A stretch of 64,000 bases of DNA from Novipirellula herctigrandis (GTDB lineage Bacteria; Planctomycetota; Planctomycetia; Pirellulales; Pirellulaceae), in contig SJPJ01000001.1 in the NCBI GenBank assembly GCA_007859835.1, positions 4,421,026 through 4,485,025 of the forward strand, written 5' to 3'. The translations under genes and the position numbers were made by a program. Shown here one piece after another: positions 46,335-55,038 of the stretch. The notes beneath the pieces were generated by a model. The model saw only the letters and a program-made list of their open reading frames with translations, was not told the origin of the DNA and did no database searches. Within the stretch, counting starts at the first letter, position 1, and the number at the start of each line of letters is the position of its first letter.

Positions 46335-47993
46335 ATGCCCCGCATGAAAACCATTGTCAATGCGATCGTTCGCTGGGGCTGGCTCACTTTGCTGGTCCTT
46401 TTTGCTTTTGGGTATCTCGCAGCCGGATTGTCAGAGCCTCAAAATGAGTTGCAGAATCAAGGTTCCGGACAGCTAAGCGACGCGTCCCTGAAGGATTTAA
46501 ATCATGTCGAAACCATTCTTGCCAAAACGTGGGAGAATCAGGGGCTTGAGCGAACTGAGTATGCCGATTGGTTGACTGTTTGCCGTCGCATGTCGCTCGC
46601 GATGGTCGGCAGTGGATTGTCGGTTGAGGAGATTCGCTTTCTCGAATCTTTGCCTGAGGATCAACGGGAATCGGTGCACCTCGAATCGTTACTTCTCGAT
46701 TCGCGTTTTCATCATTATTGGTCCGAGCGCTGGTCACGGTTTCTTGTTGGTGCCGACGAAGGGCCCTTTCTTGTTTACCGTCGACGTCGGTTTCGTATCT
46801 GGTTGTACGAGCAATTCGCGTCGGATCGTCGCTATGACGAGATTGTTCGTCGTCTCGTCAACGCCGAAGGCTTATGGACCGATCGACCCGAAGTGAATTT
46901 CTTGACCGTTACCTTCGACAGTAACGATGGTCAGCCCGATCCGGTTCGATTGGCAGCACGGACTTCACGTGCATTTTTGGGGCTTCGCATCGATTGCCTC
47001 CAATGCCACGACGATTTTTTGGGCAATGTCAGCCTTGGTGATATCGAATCACCTCGCGAAGGATTACAGAGTGATTTTCATCAGTTGGCGGCATTTTTCA
47101 GTGCCGCGAAAACAAATGGCTTTCAAGGAGTCCAGGAATCAGAGGCCGATTATCGTTACCAGTATCTCGATTCGGATGAGGATGTCGATGTTGAACCGGC
47201 TGTTCCCTACTCACCCGAACTTTTGCCTGACGAAGGATCCAGCCGAAGTCGGTTGGCCGCGTGGATCACTCATCCCGAGAATCGCCAAGCTGCTCGCGCA
47301 GCGGTCAGTCACGTGTGGGCATTGTTGTTTGGGCGAAGTGCCACTGAATCCGTTGACAATTTGCCGCTCGATCAATCCGCACCCGAGGTGATTGAAGCGT
47401 TGGCCGATGAGTTTATCGCGAGCGAATTTGATCTTCGGCATTTGATTCGATTGATTGTTAAATCTTCTGCGTTTCGTGTCTCGAGCCGCGCGGTTTTTTT
47501 GGTCACGGACGAACATGAAAAGGCGAACGCCGTTTTTCCGCTTACGCGGTTACGGCCCGAGCAAGTTGCTGCGTGTGTGATTCAAAGTTCACGCATTAAG
47601 ACGATCGACCGTGATTCCTCTTTTGTTACCCAATTGCAAAAGTTTGGTAGTACGAACGATTTCGTGAAGCGGTATGGCGATATTGGCGAAGACGAATTCA
47701 CGAACGAAAGCGTTACGATTACCCAACGTTTGGTCATGCTCAACGGCAACATGCTTAAGGAATCGATCAGCGATAATCCCATAATGAATGCTTCAAGCCA
47801 CATCGATTTGTTCGCACCCACGGATGATTTGGCAATTGAGATGGCTTACTTGAGTGTCTTAAATCGTCGACCCAGCGAAAGCGAACGAGTTCATTTTGGC
47901 GAACGGATTTCCAATGCGGAATTTCGTCGACAAGCAATCGAAGACATCTTTTGGGTCCTTCTCAATAGCACCGAATTAGCGTGGAACCACTGA
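46335..47993 (+). CDS. DUF1549/DUF1553-type secreted planctomycete protein
   Basis: 552 residues. After a basic start (RMKTIVNAIVRWG) a hydrophobic segment (LTLLVLFAFGYLAAGL) acts as signal or anchor. DUF1549-like region: SRFHHYWSERWSRFLVG, RFRIWLYEQFASDRRYDEIVRR, and SRAFLGLRIDCLQCHDD, a CxxCH that could bind heme or a metal. DUF1553-like region: LAAWITHPENRQAARAAVSHV, GRSATESVDNLP and EFDLRHLIRLIVKSSAF. These proteins are hallmarks of the Planctomycetes; their role is unproven, though they pair almost always with DUF1501 proteins, as here (the next ATG follows the stop by one base). Somewhat shorter than typical family members, which often reach 700-1000 residues. Confidence 0.9.
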   Translation: MPRMKTIVNAIVRWGWLTLLVLFAFGYLAAGLSEPQNELQNQGSGQLSDASLKDLNHVETILAKTWENQGLERTEYADWLTVCRRMSLAMVGSGLSVEEIRFLESLPEDQRESVHLESLLLDSRFHHYWSERWSRFLVGADEGPFLVYRRRRFRIWLYEQFASDRRYDEIVRRLVNAEGLWTDRPEVNFLTVTFDSNDGQPDPVRLAARTSRAFLGLRIDCLQCHDDFLGNVSLGDIESPREGLQSDFHQLAAFFSAAKTNGFQGVQESEADYRYQYLDSDEDVDVEPAVPYSPELLPDEGSSRSRLAAWITHPENRQAARAAVSHVWALLFGRSATESVDNLPLDQSAPEVIEALADEFIASEFDLRHLIRLIVKSSAFRVSSRAVFLVTDEHEKANAVFPLTRLRPEQVAACVIQSSRIKTIDRDSSFVTQLQKFGSTNDFVKRYGDIGEDEFTNESVTITQRLVMLNGNMLKESISDNPIMNASSHIDLFAPTDDLAIEMAYLSVLNRRPSESERVHFGERISNAEFRRQAIEDIFWVLLNSTELAWNH

Positions 47994-47994
47994 A

Positions 47995-49329
47995 ATGAAT
48001 CTATCTGGAAAAGCTTCGGCCGCTACGCCGTCACTTTGCGACTATGCGGCCCATTTTTCGCGCCGCACGCTTCTTGGTGCCGGGGCGAGCGGATTGATGA
48101 TGTCTCAAATCGCTCACGCATTAGCGATGGCGGACGAAAAAGGGGTTACCGATCCGAAGCGGCCGCTGAGCGTGATTCTGCTTTGGCTCGAAGGCGGCCC
48201 GAGTCAATTGGAAACATTTGATCCCCATCCCGGGACTGCGATCGGTGGCGATGTCAAGGCAATCCCTACGTCCGCTCGCAACATCCAAATAGCAGACACG
48301 CTACCTCGCGTCGCCGAGCAAATGCACTTGGCCTCGTTAGTTCGCAGCGTCACTAGTAAGGAAGGCGACCATCAACGAGCGGTTTATAACATCAAGACCG
48401 GATACCGTCCTGCCACCACGATCGTTCATCCGTCGATCGGTGCTGCCCTTTGCCACAGTTCACCTAGTTTGTCGGATATACCTCGGCATATCTCGATCGT
48501 TCCTGGTGGTTCACCCGGTCGTGGTGGCTACCTCGGTGCAGCCTTCGACGCATTCAAAATCGGCGACCCTGCGGGCAAAGTTCCCGATATCCGCCGACGC
48601 GTCGACGAGGATCGCTACGAGCGCCGATTAGATGACTTGTACGACGTCGTTGAAAGCGAGTTCCGGCGCGGTCGATTGGCGAATTTGGAAAAAGAACGGA
48701 CGCTTCACACGACAGCAACGGATGCTGCCTTGAAAATGATGTCGAGCGACCAGCTCGATGCTTTTGATGTTTCAAGTGAACCAAAAGATGTGCTGAGTCG
48801 TTTTGGTGACCATGCGTTCGGTCGTGGTTGTTTAGCCGCAACACGCTTGCTCGATGCGGGGGCTCGTTGCGTCGAGGTGACATTGAGCGGTTGGGATTCG
48901 CACATTAATAATCACTCGTTGCAATCGAGTGCATGTGAGAAGCTTGACCCTGCATTGGCGTCGTTGCTAGAGCGGTTGAAGGAGCGTGACATGCTCGAGA
49001 CAACGTTGGTAGTATGTGGTGGCGAATTCGGACGGACCCCTTCGATCAATCCGGGTGGTGGTCGGGATCATTGGCCGCACGGATTCTCAACATTGCTTGC
49101 CGGTTGCGGGATTCGCGGTGGGGCAGTCTACGGCGGAACATCGCCCGATCCTCGTTTGGATAGCAGTAAACCGACTGACGATATCACAAACGTGGTCGCG
49201 GTCGCTGATTTGCACGCGACAATTCTTTCCGCACTTGGAGTTCCTTACGACGAAGAACTCTACACAAATGTTGGTCGTCCGATTTTTCGAAGCGAAGGGA
49301 AACCGATCGACGCGTTGTTGTCGAGTTAA
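47995..49329 (+). CDS. DUF1501 family Tat-exported protein
   Basis: 444 residues. A Tat-like signal, SRRTLLGAGASGLMMSQIAH, comes after about 20 residues. The mature protein has the sulfatase/alkaline-phosphatase-like fold of DUF1501: VILLWLEGGPSQLETFDPHP, then DTLPRVAEQMHLASLVRSVT, GDHQRAVYNIKTGYRP, GWDSHINNHSLQ, and GEFGRTPSINPGGGRDHWPH, where Asp and His residues supply a metal site. Function unknown; it partners the preceding DUF1549/DUF1553 gene with one base between stop and start, so the two are one operon. Its TAA stop lies in the first unit of a 17-bp tandem repeat. Confidence 0.92.
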   Translation: MNLSGKASAATPSLCDYAAHFSRRTLLGAGASGLMMSQIAHALAMADEKGVTDPKRPLSVILLWLEGGPSQLETFDPHPGTAIGGDVKAIPTSARNIQIADTLPRVAEQMHLASLVRSVTSKEGDHQRAVYNIKTGYRPATTIVHPSIGAALCHSSPSLSDIPRHISIVPGGSPGRGGYLGAAFDAFKIGDPAGKVPDIRRRVDEDRYERRLDDLYDVVESEFRRGRLANLEKERTLHTTATDAALKMMSSDQLDAFDVSSEPKDVLSRFGDHAFGRGCLAATRLLDAGARCVEVTLSGWDSHINNHSLQSSACEKLDPALASLLERLKERDMLETTLVVCGGEFGRTPSINPGGGRDHWPHGFSTLLAGCGIRGGAVYGGTSPDPRLDSSKPTDDITNVVAVADLHATILSALGVPYDEELYTNVGRPIFRSEGKPIDALLSS

Positions 49330-49370
49330 ACGCCGGTATCTCTTAAACGCCGGTATCTCTTAAACGCCGG
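49326..49370. repeat. 17-bp tandem repeat, about 2.6 copies, at a convergent gene junction
   Basis: TTAAACGCCGGTATCTC occurs at 49326-49342 and 49343-49359, followed by a partial copy TTAAACGCCGG (49360-49370). The first unit contains the stop of the plus-strand DUF1501 gene and the last unit contains the stop of the minus-strand gene, both supplied by the TTAA core. The unit matches the 3' end of the minus-strand gene, so the copies probably arose from it by slippage. Confidence 0.9.
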
Positions 49371-49848
49371 TGTATCGGCAAAGCCGCGACTCGGGATAGC
49401 CGTCATAGAAACGACGGATCCAATGGCGGCCTGACCAATGTTCAAGATGACGCTGCCAGCCCTGTCGCACGAGTATTCGATCGCTGATCGTTGCATTGCT
49501 GACATGGGCAACGATCGCGGACGCACGACGCAGTCGCGTGATCTCGTAAAGAACCTCCACCGCACCTACGGCCGACTTGTATCCGGCTTGGTAGCCACTG
49601 CGGATGTAATCGAGTGTCAAGAACGCGGGCATTCCCAGCGGTTGGTGATAATCGAGCCAGCAGATGTCGTCATTCATCCGGCCGTACTTGGCTTGCCACC
49701 AAACTTGGGCGACCGAGACATTGCCGGTTGTCAAACGATGTTGGACTTCGACGAATTTCCCGCCCTTGATCACGATCCGTCCGCAACGCCAACGACGAAG
49801 TTGGGATGCGCCGGTCTTGAGGTTTGTAACGGAACCGAGGCGAAACAT
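49360..49848 (-). CDS. Hypothetical protein, possible GNAT-like
   Basis: 162 residues from the ATG at 49848 (MFRLGSVTNLKTGASQLRRW); a GTG at 49905 would add 19 residues. The C-terminal half carries FLTLDYIRSGYQAGYKSAV, then VLYEITRLRRASAIVAHVSN, and ISDRILVRQGWQRHLEHWSG with GRHWIRRFYDGYP. The order of an alpha-helical segment, a strand containing AIVAHVSNATISDR and a terminal 'GWxxH' strand looks like the core of an acetyltransferase. From memory similar proteins occur in other planctomycetes, uncharacterised. It lies between convergent and divergent neighbours and stands alone. No Shine-Dalgarno is obvious at either start. Confidence 0.65.
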   Translation of the reverse strand: MFRLGSVTNLKTGASQLRRWRCGRIVIKGGKFVEVQHRLTTGNVSVAQVWWQAKYGRMNDDICWLDYHQPLGMPAFLTLDYIRSGYQAGYKSAVGAVEVLYEITRLRRASAIVAHVSNATISDRILVRQGWQRHLEHWSGRHWIRRFYDGYPESRLCRYTGV

Positions 49849-49963
49849 GGGTGGGATTAGCTTTGTGGTGGAAGGGGGCAAAGTGCGTGCCTTCAAACCT
49901 ACCACATTTTTTCGCCATTCGGCAGATTTTCTGATCCTTTACAGCGTGACGTCATTGCCGTTT

Positions 49964-50998
49964 CTAAACGGGAATCCCGTAACAAAATGGATCATCAGGA
50001 TCGAGGATCAATTGGTTCTCGGAAGTGACCGAGGCTGTTCCTGTAATACTCGGAACAATGATCCCGTTGGATGCGGCAACGTTGGCGGCAAGTGACTCAT
50101 CCTTATGGAGTCCCACGCTTCGGAGTGATTTCAACTCAGATTCTTTCGGCAATCGATAGCGAGCTTCGAAATGGGTTCCGATGATACTTTCTTGACGCCA
50201 CATTTGGTCTGGCTCGAGCTTTCCTTCGGCCGCCAAGCAAGCTACTCTCGCACTGGTGCCCGTCCCGCATGGTGAACGGTCCCATTGACCGCCGGGGCAA
50301 AGCACAAAGTTGCGTCCATCGACAGGCGATGTTTCGCAATACAATTCCACATGGTCGATCATCTTGCCACCATGACCGGTAATATTTTGCTCTTCGAGAG
50401 ATTGACGAATCGCACGCGTTAACGAAAGCAACTCTTCGAGATGTTGAGGGCGAATTTGTTCTGGCTCGTTTCGTGCCGAGAAGAACCAATTGCCACCCCA
50501 CGCGATATCGCCCACGATCGTGCCATGCCCGGGAACGTCCACTGATATACCGTTTCGGTATCGATAACTTGGCATATTTTCGAACGTTACACGGTGCAAA
50601 TCTTCGTCGAGTTCAAATCTCACCGTGCCGGTGGGGGTCTCAAGCAAGTGATGCCCCGGGTCGATACGGCCAAGGTGGGCGAGTGTCACCGCGACACCAA
50701 CTACACCGTGACCCGACATACCGAGACACTCGACGTTGTTAAAGAAGACCACTGCGGCGCAGCAATCAGGATTGGACGGCTTGCATAAAAGTGCGCCGGT
50801 GAGGACATCGTTTCCACGAGGCTCGTTGACGATCGCGCTGCGATAGTGGTCAAACTCGTTTTCGAACCGATGGCTGCGCTGCACGAACGATCCTTTTCCT
50901 AGATCAGGACCGCCCGAGACAACCAATCGTGTTGGTTCGCCAGCGGTGTGAGAATCAAAAACAGAAATGCGTTCAATACGCTGAGGATTGTCTTTCAT
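49964..50998 (-). CDS. Proline racemase family enzyme, probable 4-hydroxyproline 2-epimerase
   Basis: 344 residues. Clear family motifs: FDSHTAGEPTRLVVSGGP at the start, LGMSGHGVVGVAVTLA with Ser95 where racemases and most epimerases have the first catalytic Cys, the GGNWFFSAR strand, VDGRNFVLCPGGQWDRSP, and CGTGTSARVA with the second catalytic Cys at 244. In this family the identity of the two acid/base residues tracks activity: Cys/Cys for proline racemase and many epimerases, Thr/Cys for trans-3-hydroxyproline dehydratases, and Ser/Cys reported among hydroxyproline epimerases. The call is therefore 4-hydroxyproline epimerase with reserve. It is cytosolic and alone; no hydroxyproline catabolic genes are adjacent. 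Confidence 0.85.
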   Translation of the reverse strand: MKDNPQRIERISVFDSHTAGEPTRLVVSGGPDLGKGSFVQRSHRFENEFDHYRSAIVNEPRGNDVLTGALLCKPSNPDCCAAVVFFNNVECLGMSGHGVVGVAVTLAHLGRIDPGHHLLETPTGTVRFELDEDLHRVTFENMPSYRYRNGISVDVPGHGTIVGDIAWGGNWFFSARNEPEQIRPQHLEELLSLTRAIRQSLEEQNITGHGGKMIDHVELYCETSPVDGRNFVLCPGGQWDRSPCGTGTSARVACLAAEGKLEPDQMWRQESIIGTHFEARYRLPKESELKSLRSVGLHKDESLAANVAASNGIIVPSITGTASVTSENQLILDPDDPFCYGIPV

Positions 50999-51099
50999 GT
51001 TAATCGAAAAAATTGAGACACCACGGGCGAATCGTTTATACCGATAAAACGAAGCTTAATGAGCTGAACAAACTGTGTAAATGGTCCTTTGCCCCAGAG

Positions 51100-52686
51100 T
51101 TATTGACGCAATGTTTCGGCCAGTCGCCGCATCAAAGTTTGCTTTCGCAGGTCGTCGTCCATTTCTCCGAGTTTGCCGCTGAGGTCCATCATAAATTGAG
51201 CATAGTCGTTGTGCCAATCGTGATGGGTTTGTGACAGGTCGAGTCGTGGTTCCGGAGCCGCAGTCAAAACCGGCTGTTCTCCAGCCACCAATTCAAAACT
51301 CTCATCAAATTGGGGCAAGAAAACTTTCGCTGCGTCGATTCCGTGTTCGTCTAGGAGTCCACGCATGACTTCGCGAGGCTCATCCTCGCCGTGATTCAAG
51401 AACAACGCGGTTTGGACCGGCCCACGCTCGACCACCCAGTCGATTAATTCCTGTTGGTCGGCGTGTGCCGAATAATTGCCCAGCCGTCGGATTGCCGCTT
51501 CGACCTTGTATTCTTTACCATAAATTCGAACCCGTTTGGCACCGCTGGTGATGATCTGCCCAAGCGTCCCGGGTGCCTGGTAGCCAACGAACAGGATCGT
51601 GGAATTGCGACGCCAAATGTTGTTCTTCAAGTGATGTTTGATTCGGCCGGCGGTACACATTCCGCTAGCAGAAATGATGATGGCTCCTTGCGAGACATGA
51701 TTGATTGCCTTGCTTTCGTTGACACTTTCAACAAGGTGGAAACGTCGATGGCGAAAGATCTTTTCCTCATCGGTTTCGATGTCGTGAAGCGTTGCAGAAT
51801 GCTTGATGAAAACCTCTGTCACTTTTCTTGCTAATGGCGAATCGAGGTACACGTTGCATTCCGGGATCTCTCCGTTGGTCAACAGCACGCCGATATCGTG
51901 CAGCAATTCCTGGCTACGTTCCACCGCGAACGAAGGGATCACGACATTGCCACCTCGTTTGAGTGCGGTGGTTAGTTCTTCTTTCAGCATCTCACGCCGT
52001 GTTTCCAGCGTATAGTCATCACGATTTCGATCGCCATAAGTGCTTTCGCAAACCACGTAATCAAAACCTGTTGGCGCATCGGGTTCCGGATGGAACGCCT
52101 TTTCGTCGGGGCCAAGGTCGCCTGAAAACAACATTCGAATGACTTTGCCCGAATCGGCATCATCAAGTTGTACTTCTGCTGAAGCGGACCCCAGCAAATG
52201 CCCTGCGTTCCACAGCCGACATCGGATTCCGTCTTCTGGTGTGAACCATTGTTCGTAGTCGACTGGTTCAAGCTGACGCAGTGCTTGTTCCGCATCCGCT
52301 TTCGTATAGATCGGCTCGATCAGTGGCTCTCCCTTTTGTTCACGTTTTTTGTTGAGCCGTTCGGCATTGGTTTCTTGGATATAGGCCGAATCCCTCAGCA
52401 TGAACTCAAGCAAATCACACGTCGCTTCGGTTGCGTAGATCTTTCCTTTGAAGCCCCCTTTGACAAGTTTCGGTAGCAACCCGCTGTGGTCGATATGGGC
52501 ATGCGTGAGCACCAAGAAATCGACCTTTGTCGCATCGAATGGAAAGGGCTTGTAGTTCAAGCTTTGCGTGGTTTTGGTTCCTTGGAATAAGCCACAATCG
52601 ACCAAAAATCGTTTGTCGCCGCTTTGGATATGCGAGCAAGATCCAGTCACCGTGCCTGCCGCACCACAAAAAGTAAGAGTCGCCAT
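51100..52686 (-). CDS. Metallo-beta-lactamase/beta-CASP RNase-like protein
   Basis: 528 residues. The MBL domain opens with FCGAAGTVTGSC, has FLVDCGLFQG, the zinc motif THAHIDHSG, then GHLLGSASAEVQL and SGDLGPDEKAFH, and VCESTYGDRN. The beta-CASP insert carries FAVERSQELLHDIG and SASGMCTAGRIKHHL, with HSPLARKVTE-like helix between. The C-terminus returns to MBL: SAHADQQELIDWV and FLNHGEDEPREVMRG. This is the CPSF73-like bacterial family thought to act on RNA, either as endo- or exonuclease; the substrate here is unknown. The last 60 residues form a charged helical tail. It is transcribed leftward, alone, with 120 bases to the gene behind it. Confidence 0.92.
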   Translation of the reverse strand: MATLTFCGAAGTVTGSCSHIQSGDKRFLVDCGLFQGTKTTQSLNYKPFPFDATKVDFLVLTHAHIDHSGLLPKLVKGGFKGKIYATEATCDLLEFMLRDSAYIQETNAERLNKKREQKGEPLIEPIYTKADAEQALRQLEPVDYEQWFTPEDGIRCRLWNAGHLLGSASAEVQLDDADSGKVIRMLFSGDLGPDEKAFHPEPDAPTGFDYVVCESTYGDRNRDDYTLETRREMLKEELTTALKRGGNVVIPSFAVERSQELLHDIGVLLTNGEIPECNVYLDSPLARKVTEVFIKHSATLHDIETDEEKIFRHRRFHLVESVNESKAINHVSQGAIIISASGMCTAGRIKHHLKNNIWRRNSTILFVGYQAPGTLGQIITSGAKRVRIYGKEYKVEAAIRRLGNYSAHADQQELIDWVVERGPVQTALFLNHGEDEPREVMRGLLDEHGIDAAKVFLPQFDESFELVAGEQPVLTAAPEPRLDLSQTHHDWHNDYAQFMMDLSGKLGEMDDDLRKQTLMRRLAETLRQ

Positions 52687-52807
52687 GATCGCAGAATTGC
52701 TCTATTGAAAAAGGGAAGATCCAAAGTGTGTGCTAAATTTGCACCGATATGTTGTACCACAACCGCAATGGAATAGGGTGATGAAGCCTAGGTCGCGATG
52801 AGATCGA

Positions 52808-53758
52808 TTACGAAGTGGGATCGCGATGAGTTCGCGGTTTGCGTCCACACGCCAAAACCAGCAAACCCGTGAAGGTCAGTGAAATCCCCAGCAGCAACGG
52901 CTTCGTAATCGGCTCAGAAAAAAGTATCACGCCCGCCACTGCAGCCATCGCGACTTGGGAGGCATTGATTAAATTGACCGAAACGACCGGCAATGCCTTT
53001 AACGCCGTTGAAAGCGCCACAAAAGCACTGAGGTTAAAAGCACCGCCGAGCACTAGAAACAACCACTGGTGATTCGTGATTTCACCAAGCGAGGAAAGAT
53101 CGATTCGATAGAAAGTGGTTGACCAAAGTGAGATCGCCCCCACGATACCACTGACCAGCATCGCGGCCGGCGCCGAGACGCCAGCGTTAAGCGTTTTCCG
53201 CAGCACGACCCCGAAAAGAGCGTACGAAAAACCCGATGCGGCCGCGCATAGTACTCCGCCCCACACTGGAAGGGCCGTCGTCGATTGCATCGGCGTTTCG
53301 GTCGCATTCGGTAATGACAGCACGATGACCGCAGCGATCAGTGCCACGATCGCAATCATCGTCCGCACACTCACCGGTTCATTCAAAATCAATCGCCCTA
53401 ACAAGGCACCTCCGATAATCAACATGCCCAATGTCACTGGCACCGTAGCAGCCAAACCGATGGAACCAAGAGCGAATTGGAATGCACCATTGCCAACTAC
53501 TTGGGCAAGCAACGCTGTTATGGCAAAGCGAGGAATCATCGCCAAGTTCGTTGCAATCGTTTGTCCTGTCAGTCGCATGAAAAGAACGAAAGGACCGAGC
53601 ACGACGATCGTCGGCAACGCTTTCATCGCTGCGACAAGAAACGGATCGAGTCCGACGTTTTCCCGTAGCGCGATGTTCGAGCATGTGTAGAGCACCGCTG
53701 CAGTCACGCCGCAAACGACGGCCGCAATCATCCCAACGGGCGGGCGAGTTACTTTCAT
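52808..53758 (-). CDS. EamA family (DMT) transporter
   Basis: 316 residues with ten hydrophobic segments in two repeats, the topology of drug/metabolite transporters. It begins MIAAVVCGVTAAVLYTCSNI and repeats the EamA pattern in the second half (VWGGVLCAAASGFSYALFG), with a repeat glycine-rich helix (LGMLIIGGALLGRLILNEP and AAVAGVILFSEPITKPLL). The proline-containing short motif after the ninth helix is typical. Substrates of this group range from amino acids to nucleotide derivatives and cannot be read here. Its stop-to-start distance to the PP2C gene on the same strand is 32 bases, so they may share a transcript. Confidence 0.9.
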   Translation of the reverse strand: MKVTRPPVGMIAAVVCGVTAAVLYTCSNIALRENVGLDPFLVAAMKALPTIVVLGPFVLFMRLTGQTIATNLAMIPRFAITALLAQVVGNGAFQFALGSIGLAATVPVTLGMLIIGGALLGRLILNEPVSVRTMIAIVALIAAVIVLSLPNATETPMQSTTALPVWGGVLCAAASGFSYALFGVVLRKTLNAGVSAPAAMLVSGIVGAISLWSTTFYRIDLSSLGEITNHQWLFLVLGGAFNLSAFVALSTALKALPVVSVNLINASQVAMAAVAGVILFSEPITKPLLLGISLTFTGLLVLACGRKPRTHRDPTS

Positions 53759-53790
53759 CTTGGCCTTTGAACGTGCTTTTGGGAGATCAA

Positions 53791-54858
53791 TTACTCCGAA
53801 ATCGTATCGTCCATTGTCGTGTCCATCTCGCCAAGTGAACCGAGGAAACCCTCTTCTAAGATGAACGAATCAAACTCGCCATGTCCGGTCGCTGTATCGT
53901 CGATCGTCCCATCTTCGACCAATGTCGTTTGCCCAGTGCTTTTGCGACTTTGTCGAATGAGTGAAACGGTGACGGTAATGTTGTCATCGCCACCGGCTTC
54001 GTTTGCCAATCGCACCAATTCTTCGCAAATCGATGCCGGATCGTCTCCTTCAGCAACAGTCATTGCTAACATTGCATCGTCAATGTATCGATGTAATCCG
54101 TCGCTGCAAAGAACCACGGCATCGCCATCGCAAAGGTCGACGGTTTCGACCTGAGTAACCAACTCGCCTTCGATTTGACCACCGAGCACGTTCCACAGCA
54201 CATTGCTCCATCGACTTTTGGCTTCGTCCTCAGGGGCGAGTTCTCCTGACTCCACCATTTTGTGTGCCAACGTGTGATCGGTCGTGATTGGTTTGGCCTC
54301 TCCGTCTCGAATTAAATAACAGCGACTGTCGCCAGCATGCAGCACGATCATGCGAGGCAACTCGATGTACGCCATTGTGAATGTCGTTCCCATCCCGCGG
54401 TGCTCCAACTTCGTCTCCGATTCACGTAGAATCTTGGCGTGAGCCAGACGCATCAACCAGACAAGCCTATTGATAAACGTGGACTCGCGTGGATGCCCAT
54501 TTCCGGAACTCGCGTCATTGAGGCTTTTCACTTCGTTCGCAAAACTGGGCTGGACCGCTTCGATAAGATGCTCTGCCAAAAACTCGACGGCGAGTTGGCT
54601 CGCCCGCTCTCCCGCTGCATGACCCCCCATCCCATCGGCAACAAACAACGCTTCCCCGATCGAGTTACCATAGAAAGTATTGCTTGGCTTCATTGCTAGG
54701 TTGGTCGAGGATACTTTTACGGCACCCCGTAACTCTGCGATCAAAAATCGATCTTGATTGACGTCACGAACTTGGCCGATGTCGCTCTGACCGCTAGTCA
54801 CGATCACCATGCCGGGATCGTTGCATGTGGAGGGAGAGCTATCGTTGGGAGTGTCCAT
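53791..54858 (-). CDS. PP2C-type serine/threonine phosphatase
   Basis: 355 residues from the ATG at 54858 (MDTPNDSSPSTC); a longer frame to 54996 adds 46 unlikely residues. All PPM motifs are present: DVNQDRF (motif 1 with metal Asp), VADGMGGHAAGERAS (motif 2 DGMGGH), MGTTFTMAYIE, HAGDSRCYLI, LCSDGLHRYID and the final GGDDNITVTV with the metal Asp. Manganese or magnesium-dependent dephosphorylation of Ser/Thr is expected. Such phosphatases typically reverse Ser/Thr kinases, of which planctomycetes have many; no kinase is next to this one. It lacks a membrane segment. The C-terminal 60 residues are acidic and not part of the fold. Confidence 0.93.
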   Translation of the reverse strand: MDTPNDSSPSTCNDPGMVIVTSGQSDIGQVRDVNQDRFLIAELRGAVKVSSTNLAMKPSNTFYGNSIGEALFVADGMGGHAAGERASQLAVEFLAEHLIEAVQPSFANEVKSLNDASSGNGHPRESTFINRLVWLMRLAHAKILRESETKLEHRGMGTTFTMAYIELPRMIVLHAGDSRCYLIRDGEAKPITTDHTLAHKMVESGELAPEDEAKSRWSNVLWNVLGGQIEGELVTQVETVDLCDGDAVVLCSDGLHRYIDDAMLAMTVAEGDDPASICEELVRLANEAGGDDNITVTVSLIRQSRKSTGQTTLVEDGTIDDTATGHGEFDSFILEEGFLGSLGEMDTTMDDTISE

Positions 54859-55038
54859 ATGCAGAGAACCGTACTGGCGACGCGGTGAAAAAGTGATGGC
54901 CGGGCACTCATGAATATAACGGCATCGGCATTCCCTATGCACCCCGACCGGGGGAATCCGAAACGATAGGTTGACCTGGGATGAACATATTGTCACGATT
55001 GTCGATAGAAAACGCTATGGGAAAAGGTGACGAGAGAC

